Assembly (NCBI RefSeq): GCF_017743935.1
Contig: NZ_JAGHRE010000004.1
Coordinates: 62,001-126,000 of the forward strand
Reading direction: 5' to 3'
DNA length: 64,000 bases
Source of the DNA: Tropicibacter sp. R16_0
GTDB lineage: Bacteria; Pseudomonadota; Alphaproteobacteria; Rhodobacterales; Rhodobacteraceae
Part shown: positions 1 to 8,878 of the stretch, one piece after another
Layout: every line of letters starts with the position of its first letter
Position numbering within the stretch: position 1 is the first letter of the stretch
Program-made: the position numbers and the translations under genes
Notes under the pieces: model-generated
What the model saw: the letters and a program-made list of their open reading frames with translations, nothing else
What the model was told of the DNA's origin: nothing
Database searches by the model: none

Positions 1-768
1 GCCCAACTCCAACGTCACGGGCACCACGTTCTTGCCCGCCGCTTGCTGCACCAGGGCACCCGTCGCCACCGACCCGGTGAACGAGATGTGGTGGATGCCG
101 GGATGCGCCGAAAGCGCGGCGCCGGCCTCGGCCCCGATACCCGGCACAACATTCAGGGAACCAGCGGGGAAACCGGCCTGTACCGCCAGATCGGCAAAGG
201 CCAGTGCGGTCAGACAGGCCTCTTCTGCCGGTTTCAGAACAGCGGCGTTGCCCATGGTCAAAGCCGCCCCGACCGAACGTCCGATGATCTGCATTGGGTA
301 GTTCCACGGCACGATATGGCCTGTCACACCATGCGGTTCACGCAAGGAATAGACGGTATAGCCATCAAGATAAGGGATCGTCTCGCCATGGATTTTGTCT
401 GCCGCCCCGCCGTAAAACTCGCAATACCGCGCAAGCGCAACGGCATCGGCACGGGCTTGGGTCAGCGGTTTTCCGACATCGGCGGCCTCGATGGCGGCCA
501 ATTCGTCGACCTTTTCAAGAACCAATTGTCCCAGCCGGGTCAGAAGACGACCGCGCTCAAATGCAGGCATTCGCCCCCATTCACCGTCCAATGCCGCCTG
601 TGCCGCCTCAACGGCTGCATCGATATCTGCGGTCTCGCCCCGTGCGATCTGGCAGATCTCGGACCCGTCCGAGGGGTTCACCAATGGCAAAGTCCGCCCC
701 GAGGTGGCCGGGCGCCATACGCCACCAATCAGGCACAGTGTCGGATCAAACCAGAGATCGGTGGTCAT
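1..768 (-). CDS. Aldehyde dehydrogenase (NAD(P)+), N-terminal part only
   Basis: The 256 residues visible are the start of an aldehyde dehydrogenase superfamily enzyme; the gene runs off the left edge. Seen: the PWNYP motif of the cofactor domain (residues 154-158), KPAE (179-182), FTGS (230-233), and ELG at the very edge, whose Glu254 is the conserved general base. The catalytic Cys and the C-terminal half lie outside. Enzymes of this family oxidise aldehydes such as betaine aldehyde or aminoaldehydes to acids; the substrate cannot be read here. The ATG lies 57 nt after the stop of the ABC ATPase gene on the same strand, so it is probably the last visible member of the peptide transporter operon and may act on the imported compound (inference). 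Confidence 0.9.
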   Translation of the reverse strand, partial: MTTDLWFDPTLCLIGGVWRPATSGRTLPLVNPSDGSEICQIARGETADIDAAVEAAQAALDGEWGRMPAFERGRLLTRLGQLVLEKVDELAAIEAADVGKPLTQARADAVALARYCEFYGGAADKIHGETIPYLDGYTVYSLREPHGVTGHIVPWNYPMQIIGRSVGAALTMGNAAVLKPAEEACLTALAFADLAVQAGFPAGSLNVVPGIGAEAGAALSAHPGIHHISFTGSVATGALVQQAAGKNVVPVTLELG

Positions 769-825
769 GGCGGGCTCCAATTGTTTTGAAATATGTCGTG
801 CGCGAGTAGGGCGCGAGTTGCGCAA

Positions 826-2424
826 TCATGCAACCCCTTGTGTGATCTTGGGCAAGCGCGGGGCGGCAGCCAAAAGCGCCTCGGTATAGGGGTGCTGTGG
901 GTCCGAGAACACCTGCTCGGTATCGCCCTGTTCAACAATCTTGCCTGCTTGCATGACCATCACCCGGTCCGTGATCGTGCGCACCACGTTCAGGTCGTGG
1001 CTGATGAACAAGTAGGTCAAATCATAGGCTTCGCAAAGTTCAGCCAACAGATCGAGGATTTGCGCCCGGACCGAAACATCCAAAGCCGAGACCGCCTCGT
1101 CAAACAGGATCAGCTCTGGCCGGATGATCAAAGCGCGTGCGATGGCGATGCGTTGTCGCTGGCCGCCGGAAAACTCGTGGATGTATTTGCCCGCGTCATC
1201 GGGGGACAGGCCAACGGCGGTCAGCATCTCGGCAATCCGGTCGCTGCGTTCGGTACCGGTGGGGGGCGTGTCGAGCAGGTAGAACGGTTCGGTGATCAAT
1301 CGGTCCACCTTGTGGCGTGGGTTGAAGCTGCCGAAGGGGTCCTGAAACACGACCTGCATCTTGCGTCGCACCGCGCGGTTGGGCGTGTGACCGGAAAACA
1401 CCGGGTTGCCGTCCAATAGGATATGGCCGCGCTGCACTTCTTCCAGCCCCAGAATGGCCCGTGTCAGGGTCGACTTACCGCAACCGGATTCCCCGACCAA
1501 ACCCAGGCGTTCACCGCAGTGGAGGGTGAAGCTGACGCCATCGACCGCGCGGTGAAACTCTGGCTTGGCAAAGAGCCGCGTGCGGGGCTTGCGATAGTCG
1601 CGCACCACATCGGCGACGGCCAGCAGCGGTTGCAAATCCGGCACCGGGGGCAGTGTGACCTGGTGATCCGAGGCTTCGAACAACATCTTGGTGTAGGGGT
1701 GCTGCATATGGCGCAGCAGGTGCCGGGTGTGCCCGGTTTCGACCACCTCGCCGTGGCGCATGACCACGATCTGATCGGCAAGATCGGCGACAACGGCCAA
1801 GTCATGGGTGATCATCAACATGCCCATGCCATATTCGGTCACCAGCCCCTGCAGTAGGTCGAGGATCTGTGCCTGCGTCGTGACATCAAGTGCCGTAGTT
1901 GGTTCGTCTGCTATCAACAAGCGCGGGCGCAAAGCAATGGCCATGGCGATGACGACGCGTTGGCGTTGTCCGCCCGACAGCTCATGCGGGAACCGCGAAA
2001 GGGGGAAGCGGTCAGGGGGTAGGCCGACGCGGGTCAGAACCTCGCGCGCGCGCTCTTCGGCTTGGGCCGGTGGCATGGCCTTGTGGATCAGGATCGTTTC
2101 CATCACCTGATCACCGATGGTCTTGACCGGGTTGAGCGCGGTCATCGGTTCCTGAAACACCATCCCGATGGATTGACCACGCAAGGCGCACATCTGATCT
2201 TCGGGCAAGTCCAGAAGCTCTTGGCCATCCAGCTGGATCGACCCTTGGGTCCGGGCTGCTTCGGGCAATAACTGCATCACCGCAAGCGCCGTCATCGACT
2301 TGCCGGAACCGCTCTCGCCTGTCACGGCCACGATCTCACCTGGGCCAAGTGTGAGGTCGACACCCTTGAGGATGTCATGCGCCGCAATCGAGAGCGACAG
2401 GTTCCGGATTTCAAGCAGGTTCAT
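826..2424 (-). CDS. Peptide/opine-type ABC transporter ATPase with two fused ATP-binding domains
   Basis: A 532-residue double ATPase that energises import through the two permeases encoded just upstream. Two complete nucleotide-binding domains are visible. The first has Walker A GESGSGKS (residues 36-43), signature LSGGQ (149-153) and Walker B LLIADEP. The second has [13 protein letters not shown] and LILFDEA. Each ends with the QHPYT-type sequence usual in oligopeptide/dipeptide ATPases. It is equivalent to DppD and DppF joined in one chain, as in GsiA or YejF. The start overlaps the stop of the permease gene by 4 nt (ATGA), indicating translational coupling. The substrate (peptide, opine, nickel chelate or glutathione-like) is not determined. 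Confidence 0.95.
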   Translation of the reverse strand: MNLLEIRNLSLSIAAHDILKGVDLTLGPGEIVAVTGESGSGKSMTALAVMQLLPEAARTQGSIQLDGQELLDLPEDQMCALRGQSIGMVFQEPMTALNPVKTIGDQVMETILIHKAMPPAQAEERAREVLTRVGLPPDRFPLSRFPHELSGGQRQRVVIAMAIALRPRLLIADEPTTALDVTTQAQILDLLQGLVTEYGMGMLMITHDLAVVADLADQIVVMRHGEVVETGHTRHLLRHMQHPYTKMLFEASDHQVTLPPVPDLQPLLAVADVVRDYRKPRTRLFAKPEFHRAVDGVSFTLHCGERLGLVGESGCGKSTLTRAILGLEEVQRGHILLDGNPVFSGHTPNRAVRRKMQVVFQDPFGSFNPRHKVDRLITEPFYLLDTPPTGTERSDRIAEMLTAVGLSPDDAGKYIHEFSGGQRQRIAIARALIIRPELILFDEAVSALDVSVRAQILDLLAELCEAYDLTYLFISHDLNVVRTITDRVMVMQAGKIVEQGDTEQVFSDPQHPYTEALLAAAPRLPKITQGVA

Positions 2425-3236
2425 GTGCGTGCCACCCGGATGCGGGGGTCAAGCCAGTCGCGCAGCCCGTCGCCCATGAGGTTCAAACCCAAGACCGTCA
2501 GGATGATGGCGCAGCCGGGGATCAGGGCCAGATGTGGCGCAAAGCTGACCATCGTTTGAGCATCTGCCAGCATGCGGCCCCAACTGGGTGTGGGGGGCTG
2601 TGCGCCCAGACCGACATAGCTGAGGCCTGCTTCGGCCAGTATGCCCAGACTGAACTGGATGGTGCCCTGCACGATCAACAGGTTGGCCACATTGGGCAGG
2701 ATGTGCTCTGCCGATATGCGCGCGGCTCCTTTTCCAGCGACGCGCGCGGCCATGATGAACTCGCGTTCCCAAAGGGACAAAGCGGCGCCCCGGGTGATGC
2801 GAGCGAAAACGGGGATGTTGAAGATGCCGATGGCAATGATGGCGTTGATGGCACCGGCGCCAAAGATGGCGGTGATCAGAATCGCGATGACGAGCGAGGG
2901 GAAAGCAAAGACCAGATCATTGCCGCGCATGATCAATTCATCCAGCCAAGAGCCCTTGCGTGCGGCAGCGGTCAGGCCCAGTGGAATACCGGCGGCCATG
3001 CCAATGCCGACGGCAACCAGCGCCACCGCGATCGACGTGCGCGCGCCCACCATGATCATGGATGCCATGTCCCGGCCAAAGTGATCAGTGCCCAGCCAAT
3101 TGGCTGCGTTGGGCGGCTTCAGCTTGTTGGGGATGTCCAGCGCAGTGTGGTCGTATGGTGTCCACAGAAAGGACAGTACCGCGGCCAAAACGACGAGCGA
3201 TGATAGCGCTGTACCAAGGACCAAATTGCGGCTCAT
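2421..3236 (-). CDS. Peptide-type ABC transporter permease, DppC class
   Basis: An inner-membrane permease of 271 residues with about six hydrophobic segments. It has the DppC-class N-terminal pattern (one transmembrane helix, then a periplasmic stretch ending in NWLGTDHFGRDM) and the cytoplasmic EAA-loop region near residues 180-200. It pairs with the DppB-class permease encoded upstream. Its ATG overlaps the TGA of a 42-codon ORF, and its own stop overlaps the ATPase start by 4 nt. Normally DppB and DppC genes abut; here a palindromic element separates them (see 3233-3361), so the N-terminus may have been re-formed after an insertion. Confidence 0.93.
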   Translation of the reverse strand: MSRNLVLGTALSSLVVLAAVLSFLWTPYDHTALDIPNKLKPPNAANWLGTDHFGRDMASMIMVGARTSIAVALVAVGIGMAAGIPLGLTAAARKGSWLDELIMRGNDLVFAFPSLVIAILITAIFGAGAINAIIAIGIFNIPVFARITRGAALSLWEREFIMAARVAGKGAARISAEHILPNVANLLIVQGTIQFSLGILAEAGLSYVGLGAQPPTPSWGRMLADAQTMVSFAPHLALIPGCAIILTVLGLNLMGDGLRDWLDPRIRVART

Positions 3237-3361
3237 GACAACGCTCCGAGCCGGGAGGGTGCGCCGGGGGCGAGGCTGTATGGGCGCAGCGCGACCATAC
3301 GGCCTCGCCCCCGGCGCGGTCTCGCGATATTGAGAGAGAGTGCGTCAGCTCGATGGGTCAT
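3233..3361 (-). CDS. 42-codon linker ORF between the two permease genes, encoded largely by a palindrome
   Basis: An ATG overlaps the stop of the DppB-class gene (ATGA, 3358-3361). The frame stays open for 42 codons and its TGA overlaps the ATG of the DppC-class gene (ATGA, 3233-3236). The peptide starts MTHRADALSLN and continues as an Arg/Pro/Gly-rich stretch encoded by the inverted repeat at 3261-3317. I know no family for it. Its use may be to carry ribosomes from one permease gene to the next. It could equally be the remains of the original dppC start, split off when the palindrome inserted. Whether the peptide accumulates is unknown. Confidence 0.4.
   Translation of the reverse strand: MTHRADALSLNIARPRRGRGRMVALRPYSLAPGAPSRLGALS
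3261..3317. repeat. 23-bp inverted repeat (REP-like palindrome) inside the ABC operon
   Basis: Arms at 3261-3283 and 3295-3317 are complementary at 22 of 23 positions, with an 11-base loop that itself contains GCGC-AGC-GCGC. The arms begin GCGCCGGGGGCGAGG. It would form a very stable hairpin in the operon mRNA, between the DppB- and DppC-class genes. It is a different sequence from the dispersed repeat family found elsewhere in the window. Confidence 0.85.
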
Positions 3362-4305
3362 GTCCGGCTCCTTAGGCGCGGGTCGACTGCGGCATAGGCC
3401 AGATCGACCACAAAGTTCACCACGATCACGGCAAAGACCAGCAGCATCACCACCGATTCCACCACGATCAGATCGCGGGATGAAATCGCCTGAAACACAA
3501 GCCGCCCCAGGCCCGGCAAATAGAACACCTGCTCGATGATGATCGAGCCGGCCAGCAGAAATGAAAACTGCAGCCCGATGATCGTCAGCACGGGAATGAG
3601 TGCATTGCGCAGCCCATGCCGCCACAGTGCCTGTCGGCGGCTGAGGCCCTTGGCGCGGGCGGTGCGCATGAAATCCTCTCCCAGAACGTCCAGCAGGGCC
3701 GAACGCATGACGCGCGCCAAAATGGCGGCCTGCGGCAAAGCCAGCGCGATGGCTGGCAGGGTCAAAGAATGCAATGCGGCCCAGACCCCCTTGTCCCATC
3801 CGGCAAAGCCCCCCGCGTTGAACCAGCGCAGGTTGATGGCAAAGATCAGCACCAGCATCATCGCAAACCAAAAATTCGGTACTGCGACACCCAACTGTGT
3901 GGCCCCCATCACCGCAATATCGCCCGGCTTGCCCCGGCGCGAGGCGGCGTAGATGCCCGCCGGAAACGCAATCAGCGTGGACAAGGTCAATGCATAAAGT
4001 GCCAGCGGCAATGACACCCACATCCGGTCCGCGATCATCTGCGACACCGGCGTGCGATAGGTGTAAGAGGTGCCAAAATCCCCCGTCAGCATGCCGCCGA
4101 CCCACGCCAGATAGCGCTCGGTTTTGGGCACATCCAATCCCAACTCGGCCCGCAAGGCGGCCAGCGTGTCGGGTTGTGCATTCACACCCAGCATGAAGGA
4201 CGCTGGGTCACCCGGGGCCACTTCGATCACCGCAAAGATCATCAACGAGGCGACCGCAAGACTGAGGATCAGCGACAACAGGCGTTTGAGGGCATAGCGT
4301 AGCAT
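3358..4305 (-). CDS. Peptide-type ABC transporter permease, DppB class
   Basis: An inner-membrane permease of 315 residues from the chosen start MLRYALKRLLSLI. It has an N-terminal helix, a periplasmic region containing GDPASFMLG and AELGLDVP, then five further hydrophobic segments, as in DppB/OppB proteins. The conserved C-terminal D-L-x-Y-A-x-x-DPR-like end (DLAYAAVDPRLR) is present. A longer reading from 4326 would overlap the channel gene stop; the ATG at 4305 leaves a 10-nt gap and gives the usual family N-terminus, so I prefer it. It forms the import pore with the DppC-class protein. Confidence 0.93.
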   Translation of the reverse strand: MLRYALKRLLSLILSLAVASLMIFAVIEVAPGDPASFMLGVNAQPDTLAALRAELGLDVPKTERYLAWVGGMLTGDFGTSYTYRTPVSQMIADRMWVSLPLALYALTLSTLIAFPAGIYAASRRGKPGDIAVMGATQLGVAVPNFWFAMMLVLIFAINLRWFNAGGFAGWDKGVWAALHSLTLPAIALALPQAAILARVMRSALLDVLGEDFMRTARAKGLSRRQALWRHGLRNALIPVLTIIGLQFSFLLAGSIIIEQVFYLPGLGRLVFQAISSRDLIVVESVVMLLVFAVIVVNFVVDLAYAAVDPRLRSRT

Positions 4306-4315
4306 CGGCGCAGGA

Positions 4316-5398
4316 TCAGGACACAACCAGATAGTTCATGATGGCAAAGCCGACGATGGCGGCATACCCCAAAGGATAAATCCATTTGATCGCATAATTG
4401 TCGAGCTTGCGCGCGACCTCTTCCCGGCCCGAGGTTTTGAGACGCCTGAGCAGGACGCTGAATATGATGATCGCCCCTGTGACCACAAACATCCATTGCA
4501 GGATGAAATCCAGGAAGGTCAGATACCCCAGCTTGGGCAAGTCATCCGAAATCACCCAGTTGAAGGCCACAAAGACCAGCAGGTTCGCGCCAGCAATTTC
4601 GATCCGCTTGCGGTATTCGTCGAGAAAGAACAGCGCCCAACTGCAGGCGATCAGCACCAGCATCGGCATGAAGATGCGGATGGCATAGTACATGACGTGC
4701 CGTCGCCCTTCGAACGCCAAGGCTACCTTGGCACTTGGGGCGCCGGACAGGCCGGTGGTGGTGCTCAGCACCATGTTGGGACGCTCAAGGATCCATTCTT
4801 CTTCACCCAGCAGACTGCCAAGGCCCGAAAACTCCTCGAGCGCGGTGTACTGCACGACATCTGCCGGAAAGACCGAGACGATTTCGAAAAAGAACTGCTG
4901 TTGGTCGAAGGGGTATTTCTTGAAATTGAAATACGGTGCCTGCAGCGTGAGCGAGGATTTCTCGAAATAGGTGACCTGTCCGGTGTGCTCGATGGCGACG
5001 ACAGATTGATGGATCCAGCGGTTTGATTGCTGGTTTTGGATGACAAAGGCCGGCACAATCGTCGGCAGGCTGGAGGCATACTCTACAAAAGCCTCTGGCT
5101 TCACGATGCGTGCGTCGCGGCCAATCTCGTCGCGGTCAAAGGCGAGCGCCGGATCGTGCCATCGCGCACGGATCGTAACCACTGCCCCGTAGTTTTCAGA
5201 CTTCTGATCCACGAACGAAATCTGGTCGATGTGGATGCCGATCCCGACTTGCAGTGGGTTCTCAGGCGTTCCAACAGCCTGGTCCATGTCGGACCGAAAC
5301 AGACCCTGTGCCAAGGCTTGCACAGGTGTAAGCAGGATCGTTGCAAGCAGCAAACTGACCAGCAGTACAAATCGCTTTGAAGGACGTAACGTATTCAT
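4316..5398 (-). CDS. Bacterial pentameric ligand-gated ion channel (Cys-loop receptor homologue, GLIC/ELIC type)
   Basis: A 360-residue homologue of the nicotinic/glycine receptor superfamily. Seen: a signal peptide (residues 1-31); an extracellular beta-sandwich domain; the Pro-loop signature KKYPFDQQQ (160-168) without flanking cysteines, as in prokaryotic members; and four membrane helices, M1 about 237-258, M2 about 266-283, M3 about 291-317 and M4 about 341-358. The stretch VAFN...DDLPKLGYLTF closely follows the M2-M3 region of GLIC. Aligned by eye to ELIC/GLIC, M2 has Arg-Lys-Arg at -2' to 0', Glu at 2' and Leu at 9' (the usual gate). The protein should be a homopentameric ion channel in the inner membrane, sensing a periplasmic ligand. 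It lies between the binding protein and permease genes of the ABC operon, suggesting a related ligand (inference). The ATG at 5398 has only a weak ribosome site. Confidence 0.93.
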   Translation of the reverse strand: MNTLRPSKRFVLLVSLLLATILLTPVQALAQGLFRSDMDQAVGTPENPLQVGIGIHIDQISFVDQKSENYGAVVTIRARWHDPALAFDRDEIGRDARIVKPEAFVEYASSLPTIVPAFVIQNQQSNRWIHQSVVAIEHTGQVTYFEKSSLTLQAPYFNFKKYPFDQQQFFFEIVSVFPADVVQYTALEEFSGLGSLLGEEEWILERPNMVLSTTTGLSGAPSAKVALAFEGRRHVMYYAIRIFMPMLVLIACSWALFFLDEYRKRIEIAGANLLVFVAFNWVISDDLPKLGYLTFLDFILQWMFVVTGAIIIFSVLLRRLKTSGREEVARKLDNYAIKWIYPLGYAAIVGFAIMNYLVVS

Positions 5399-5423
5399 AT
5401 CATGCAAAAAGAAACGGGATCTC

Positions 5424-5451
5424 CCACCGGGCCCAATAGCGGGCCCGGTGG
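5424..5451 (-). promoter_or_regulatory. Strong intercistronic hairpin after the binding-protein gene
   Basis: A perfect 11-bp stem, CCACCGGGCCC with its complement, and a 6-base loop. It sits between the binding-protein stop and the channel start. No T-run follows on the coding strand, so it is not a standard terminator. Hairpins in this position usually protect binding-protein mRNA from 3' decay and reduce expression of downstream genes (general knowledge; the effect here is inferred). Confidence 0.65.
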
Positions 5452-5459
5452 TATGTTGA

Positions 5460-6947
5460 TCACTCGGCCCAGCTGACAGCGGTCAGATCGTTGGCCGCGG
5501 TCGGAGCATTGACCCAAAGGCCCTGAACACCCGCCTTGGCGACGCTCAAAGCGGCCAACTGGAACAGGTAGCCGTTCACGTAATCTTCCGAGATCATGGT
5601 CTGCGCCTGACCCAAAAGCTTGGTCCGCTCGTCTGGGTCGGTGGTCGAATTCAGCGTTGTCATCAGCTCTTGAAACGCTGGGTTGTCGTACTGGAAATAG
5701 TATTCAGGCCGGGCATAAATGCCAATGTCCATCGGTTCGGTATGGCTGACGATGGTCAGGCCAAAATTCTTGCCGCGGAACACGGTTTCCAGCCACTGCG
5801 CCCATTCAACATTGGTGATCTCGGCCTTGATGCCAACAGCAGCCAGCTGTGCTGCGATGATCTCTCCCCCGCGACGCGCATAAGAGGGCGGCGGCAGGTG
5901 CAGGGTGGTTTCAAAGCCATCGGCAAAGCCCGCCTCGGCCAGCAGGGCCTTGGCCTTTTCCGGGTCATAGGCCGAATTACTGGTCAGATCGACATATGCA
6001 GGATGGTGCGGAGCAAAATGCGTGCCGATGGGCGTACCATAGCCGAACATGGCCCCGTCAATGATGGCTTGGCGGTCGATGGCGTGGGCCAGGGCCTGAC
6101 GAACGCGCACGTCATCGAACGGTGGTTGCTTGTTGTTGGTCGACAGGATGGTTTCACCTTCGGTCGAACCGACCAGGACCTGAAAACGCGGATCCGCATC
6201 AAACTGTGGCAGGTTTTCGGGGGCGGGGAAGCCGCTGAAGACATCCACATCCTCGGCCATCACTGCCGCAAAGGCGGCGGTGGGGTCCGAGATGAACTTG
6301 AACGTGGCCTTTTCCAGCGCGGGCTGATCACCCCAGTAATCGGCGTTGCGTTCCAGGTCGATCTTGTCGCCTTGTACCCAGCCCGCGAACTTGAAGGCAC
6401 CGGTGCCGATTGGGTTGGTTTTGATATCGTCAATGCTCTCGGGCGCGACGATGACCGCATCGCCCCAGGCCATGTTGAACAGGAAATTGCCATTGGGCTC
6501 TTTGAGCGTGACCTTGACGGTCAGCGGGTCGACAACCGTGACATCGGTGATCCCGGCGAACAGGGCCTTTTGTGCGTTGGCGCTGTCTTCAGCCCGGGCC
6601 CGGTCCAGGCTGAACTTGACGTCTTCGGCATCCATTGTGGTGCCATCGTGAAAGGTCACTCCGTCATGCAATTTGAAGGTATAGACCGTGCCGTCATCCG
6701 AGATTTCCCAGCTTTCAGCCAGGCCCGGTACGATGGCGCCATCACCCATGAAGCGGGTCAGCCCTTCGAACACATTGGTGTAAACAACCGAGTCGATGGC
6801 CTGTGCTGCAGCGCTGGTCGGGTCGAGGTGAGGTGGCTCCAATTGCATTGCCACGGTGATGTCCGACTTGGCAAACGCCTGAGTGGCCAACAGGCTGACG
6901 CTTAGCGCCAAAGCCGTTCGAAATGTGTGTTTGAATGCATGTCCCAT
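5460..6947 (-). CDS. Peptide-type ABC transporter periplasmic substrate-binding protein (family 5)
   Basis: A 495-residue secreted binding protein of the DppA/OppA (SBP_bac_5) family. It has a signal peptide ending ATQAFA (about residues 1-26), followed by the family opening with the EPPHLDPTSA segment and the conserved VYTFKLHDGVTFHDGTTMDAEDVKFSL block (about 90-117). The VRQALAHAIDRQAI block and DPEKAKALLAEAGF follow. It captures the substrate in the periplasm and delivers it to the permeases. It is first in the operon, so the promoter should lie in 6948-7121. The ligand is unknown; dipeptides, oligopeptides and opines are possible. Confidence 0.95.
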   Translation of the reverse strand: MGHAFKHTFRTALALSVSLLATQAFAKSDITVAMQLEPPHLDPTSAAAQAIDSVVYTNVFEGLTRFMGDGAIVPGLAESWEISDDGTVYTFKLHDGVTFHDGTTMDAEDVKFSLDRARAEDSANAQKALFAGITDVTVVDPLTVKVTLKEPNGNFLFNMAWGDAVIVAPESIDDIKTNPIGTGAFKFAGWVQGDKIDLERNADYWGDQPALEKATFKFISDPTAAFAAVMAEDVDVFSGFPAPENLPQFDADPRFQVLVGSTEGETILSTNNKQPPFDDVRVRQALAHAIDRQAIIDGAMFGYGTPIGTHFAPHHPAYVDLTSNSAYDPEKAKALLAEAGFADGFETTLHLPPPSYARRGGEIIAAQLAAVGIKAEITNVEWAQWLETVFRGKNFGLTIVSHTEPMDIGIYARPEYYFQYDNPAFQELMTTLNSTTDPDERTKLLGQAQTMISEDYVNGYLFQLAALSVAKAGVQGLWVNAPTAANDLTAVSWAE

Positions 6948-7121
6948 TATGTTCTCCCCAACAATATGTCGCGTGCCCGATCCGGGAATCTGGCTGCCTA
7001 ATCAACACTGTTTCCTTAAACCTTGGGTCAATCAAGGAAATGTTGGCGCAACCGGTCTTTATGTGTGCGGTGCAGAAATGCTATGCCGCGCCGCAACATA
7101 ATACGCCCGCAGGAGGGAACC

Positions 7122-7958
7122 ATGAGTGCCACTGCCCGCAAGCAAGCGCCAAATGCCGAAGATATCCGTGCTCGAAAAGGGGGTGAACCGCTGGTCAGTT
7201 TAACCGCTTACACCACACCGATGGCCAAATTCATGGACGCGCATTGCGACTTTGTTCTTGTGGGCGACAGCGTTGGCATGGTGCTGCATGGGCTGACCTC
7301 GACCCTGAGTGTGACGATGGACATGATGATCATGCATGGCCAGGCCGTGGCGCGTGGGCTGTCCAGCGCGATGATGGTGATCGACATGCCCTTTGCCTCC
7401 TATGAAGAGGGGCCACAACAGGCATTTCGCAACGCTGCGCGTCTGATGGCCGAGACGGGTGCCGGGGCCGTAAAGCTTGAAGGCGGGGTCGAGATGGCCG
7501 AGACCATCCGCTTTCTGGTCAAGCGCGGCATCCCGGTGATGGCGCATATCGGGCTGACGCCACAGTCGATCAACACCCTTGGCGGTTACAAGGTCCAAGG
7601 CCGCGATGCCCAAGCCGAGGCAGTATTGGCGGATGCACATGCCGTGGCGGATGCTGGCGCGTTTTCGGTGGTGCTGGAAAAGGTGCCACAAAAACTGGCG
7701 GATCAGATCACGGCTGAGATTGCCATTCCAACGATTGGCATCGGCGCCTCTGCAGGCTGTGACGGTCAGATTCTGGTGGTTGACGACATGCTGGGCTTTT
7801 TCACCGCCTTCAAACCGAAGTTTGTCAAACGCTATGCCGATCTGGGCGACCGGGCCGAGGCCGCAATTGCCGAATATGCAGCCGAAGTGCGCGCGCGCAG
7901 CTTTCCGGCCGCAGAACATGTGTTTGCTGACCAGGCACCCACTAAAGGAAAGACCTGA
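7122..7958 (+). CDS. panB: 3-methyl-2-oxobutanoate hydroxymethyltransferase (ketopantoate hydroxymethyltransferase)
   Basis: PanB transfers a hydroxymethyl group from methylenetetrahydrofolate to 2-oxoisovalerate, the first committed step to pantothenate and coenzyme A, in the cytoplasm. The 278-residue protein has the family motifs [22 protein letters not shown] (Mg-binding Asp), KLEGG, HIGLTPQ and IGIGAS. The ATG at 7122 is preceded by a good AGGAGGG site; the longer reading from 7023 lacks family similarity. Its TGA overlaps the panC ATG (TGATG), so the two are coupled. Upstream, 6948-7121 holds an imperfect TTTCCTT/AAGGAAA dyad near 7008 and 7035 and divergent promoter space. Confidence 0.97.
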   Translation: MSATARKQAPNAEDIRARKGGEPLVSLTAYTTPMAKFMDAHCDFVLVGDSVGMVLHGLTSTLSVTMDMMIMHGQAVARGLSSAMMVIDMPFASYEEGPQQAFRNAARLMAETGAGAVKLEGGVEMAETIRFLVKRGIPVMAHIGLTPQSINTLGGYKVQGRDAQAEAVLADAHAVADAGAFSVVLEKVPQKLADQITAEIAIPTIGIGASAGCDGQILVVDDMLGFFTAFKPKFVKRYADLGDRAEAAIAEYAAEVRARSFPAAEHVFADQAPTKGKT

Positions 7959-8809
7959 TGACTGCCCCAATTCTGCGCTCTCTGGCCGAGTTGCGTGATC
8001 TGACCGCCACCTGGAAACGCGCGGGCGAAAGCATTGGTGTGGTGCCCACCATGGGGGCATTGCATGCAGGGCATCTGTCCCTGGCGCAGGCCGCGCGCGT
8101 AGGTTGCGACCGAGTTATTGTCACGATTTTTGTGAACCCAAAGCAGTTCAACAATCCCGAGGATCTGGAAAACTATCCCCGGACCGAGCATGAAGATGCG
8201 GAAAAACTGGCGCCCTTGGGCATCGACGCGATTTATGTGCCGGGACCGGACGAGGTTTATCCCAGCGGCTTTGCCACAAACGTGTCAGTATCGGGTTTGA
8301 CAGATGTGATGGAGGGCGAGTTTCGCCCCGGTCACTTTGACGGCGTCGCGACCGTGGTGGCAAAACTGTTTCTACAAACGTCTGCTGATCGGGCCTATTT
8401 CGGGCAGAAGGATTATCAGCAGCTGATGCTGGTCACCCGAATGGCCCGCGATCTGGATATCCCCACCGAGGTCATTGGCTGCCCCACTGTACGCGAGCCT
8501 TCGGGTCTTGCCATGTCCTCGCGCAATCTGCGCCTGTCGGATGAGGGGCTGACCAAGGCCGCGCAGCTGAACCCGATCATGCAAGATGTGGCTCAGGCGT
8601 TGGCGCAAGGCGCATCCTTTGCGCCATTGGCAAAACAGGCCCGGGACCGGCTTGAGCAGGCCGGGTTCACTGGCATCGAGTACTTCGATCTGCGCTGTGC
8701 AACGTCGTTGGAGGCTCTGGACACCCCTACGCGTCGCGCGCGGATGTTGGCGGCGGCCTGGATGGAGGGCGTGCGCCTGATTGACAACATCGAAGTGCCA
8801 ATGGTTTGA
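7958..8809 (+). CDS. panC: Pantoate--beta-alanine ligase
   Basis: PanC joins pantoate and beta-alanine using ATP, via a pantoyl-adenylate, to make pantothenate. The 283-residue protein shows the nucleotidyl-transferase HIGH-like motif in VPTMGALHAGH (about residues 28-38), NPKQFN, the substrate-binding FGQKDYQQL, and the KMSKS-like MSSRN. The length is normal for the family. It is translationally coupled to panB. No panD or panE lies nearby. Confidence 0.97.
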   Translation: MTAPILRSLAELRDLTATWKRAGESIGVVPTMGALHAGHLSLAQAARVGCDRVIVTIFVNPKQFNNPEDLENYPRTEHEDAEKLAPLGIDAIYVPGPDEVYPSGFATNVSVSGLTDVMEGEFRPGHFDGVATVVAKLFLQTSADRAYFGQKDYQQLMLVTRMARDLDIPTEVIGCPTVREPSGLAMSSRNLRLSDEGLTKAAQLNPIMQDVAQALAQGASFAPLAKQARDRLEQAGFTGIEYFDLRCATSLEALDTPTRRARMLAAAWMEGVRLIDNIEVPMV

Positions 8810-8828
8810 AATCTGGGCTGGAACGTTT

Positions 8829-8873
8829 CCCCGCGCTCGGGCTAACCTCGCCGAAAATTTAGCGGGGAGCGCG
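8829..8873 (+). promoter_or_regulatory. Alternative base-pairing around the glpK ribosome-binding site
   Basis: CCCCGC (8829-8834) can pair with GCGGGG (8862-8867), which includes the GGGGAG ribosome site of glpK. The overlapping CGCGCTC (8832-8838) can instead pair with GAGCGCG (8867-8873). The two pairings exclude each other. Both would mask the glpK ribosome site to some degree. Regulation is inferred only. Confidence 0.35.
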
Positions 8874-8878
8874 CGACA

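Noticed and set aside
5670-6905. 411-codon plus-strand open frame opposite the binding-protein gene
   Set aside because: The minus-strand gene is an unambiguous SBP_bac_5 protein with a signal peptide; the antisense frame shows no family features.
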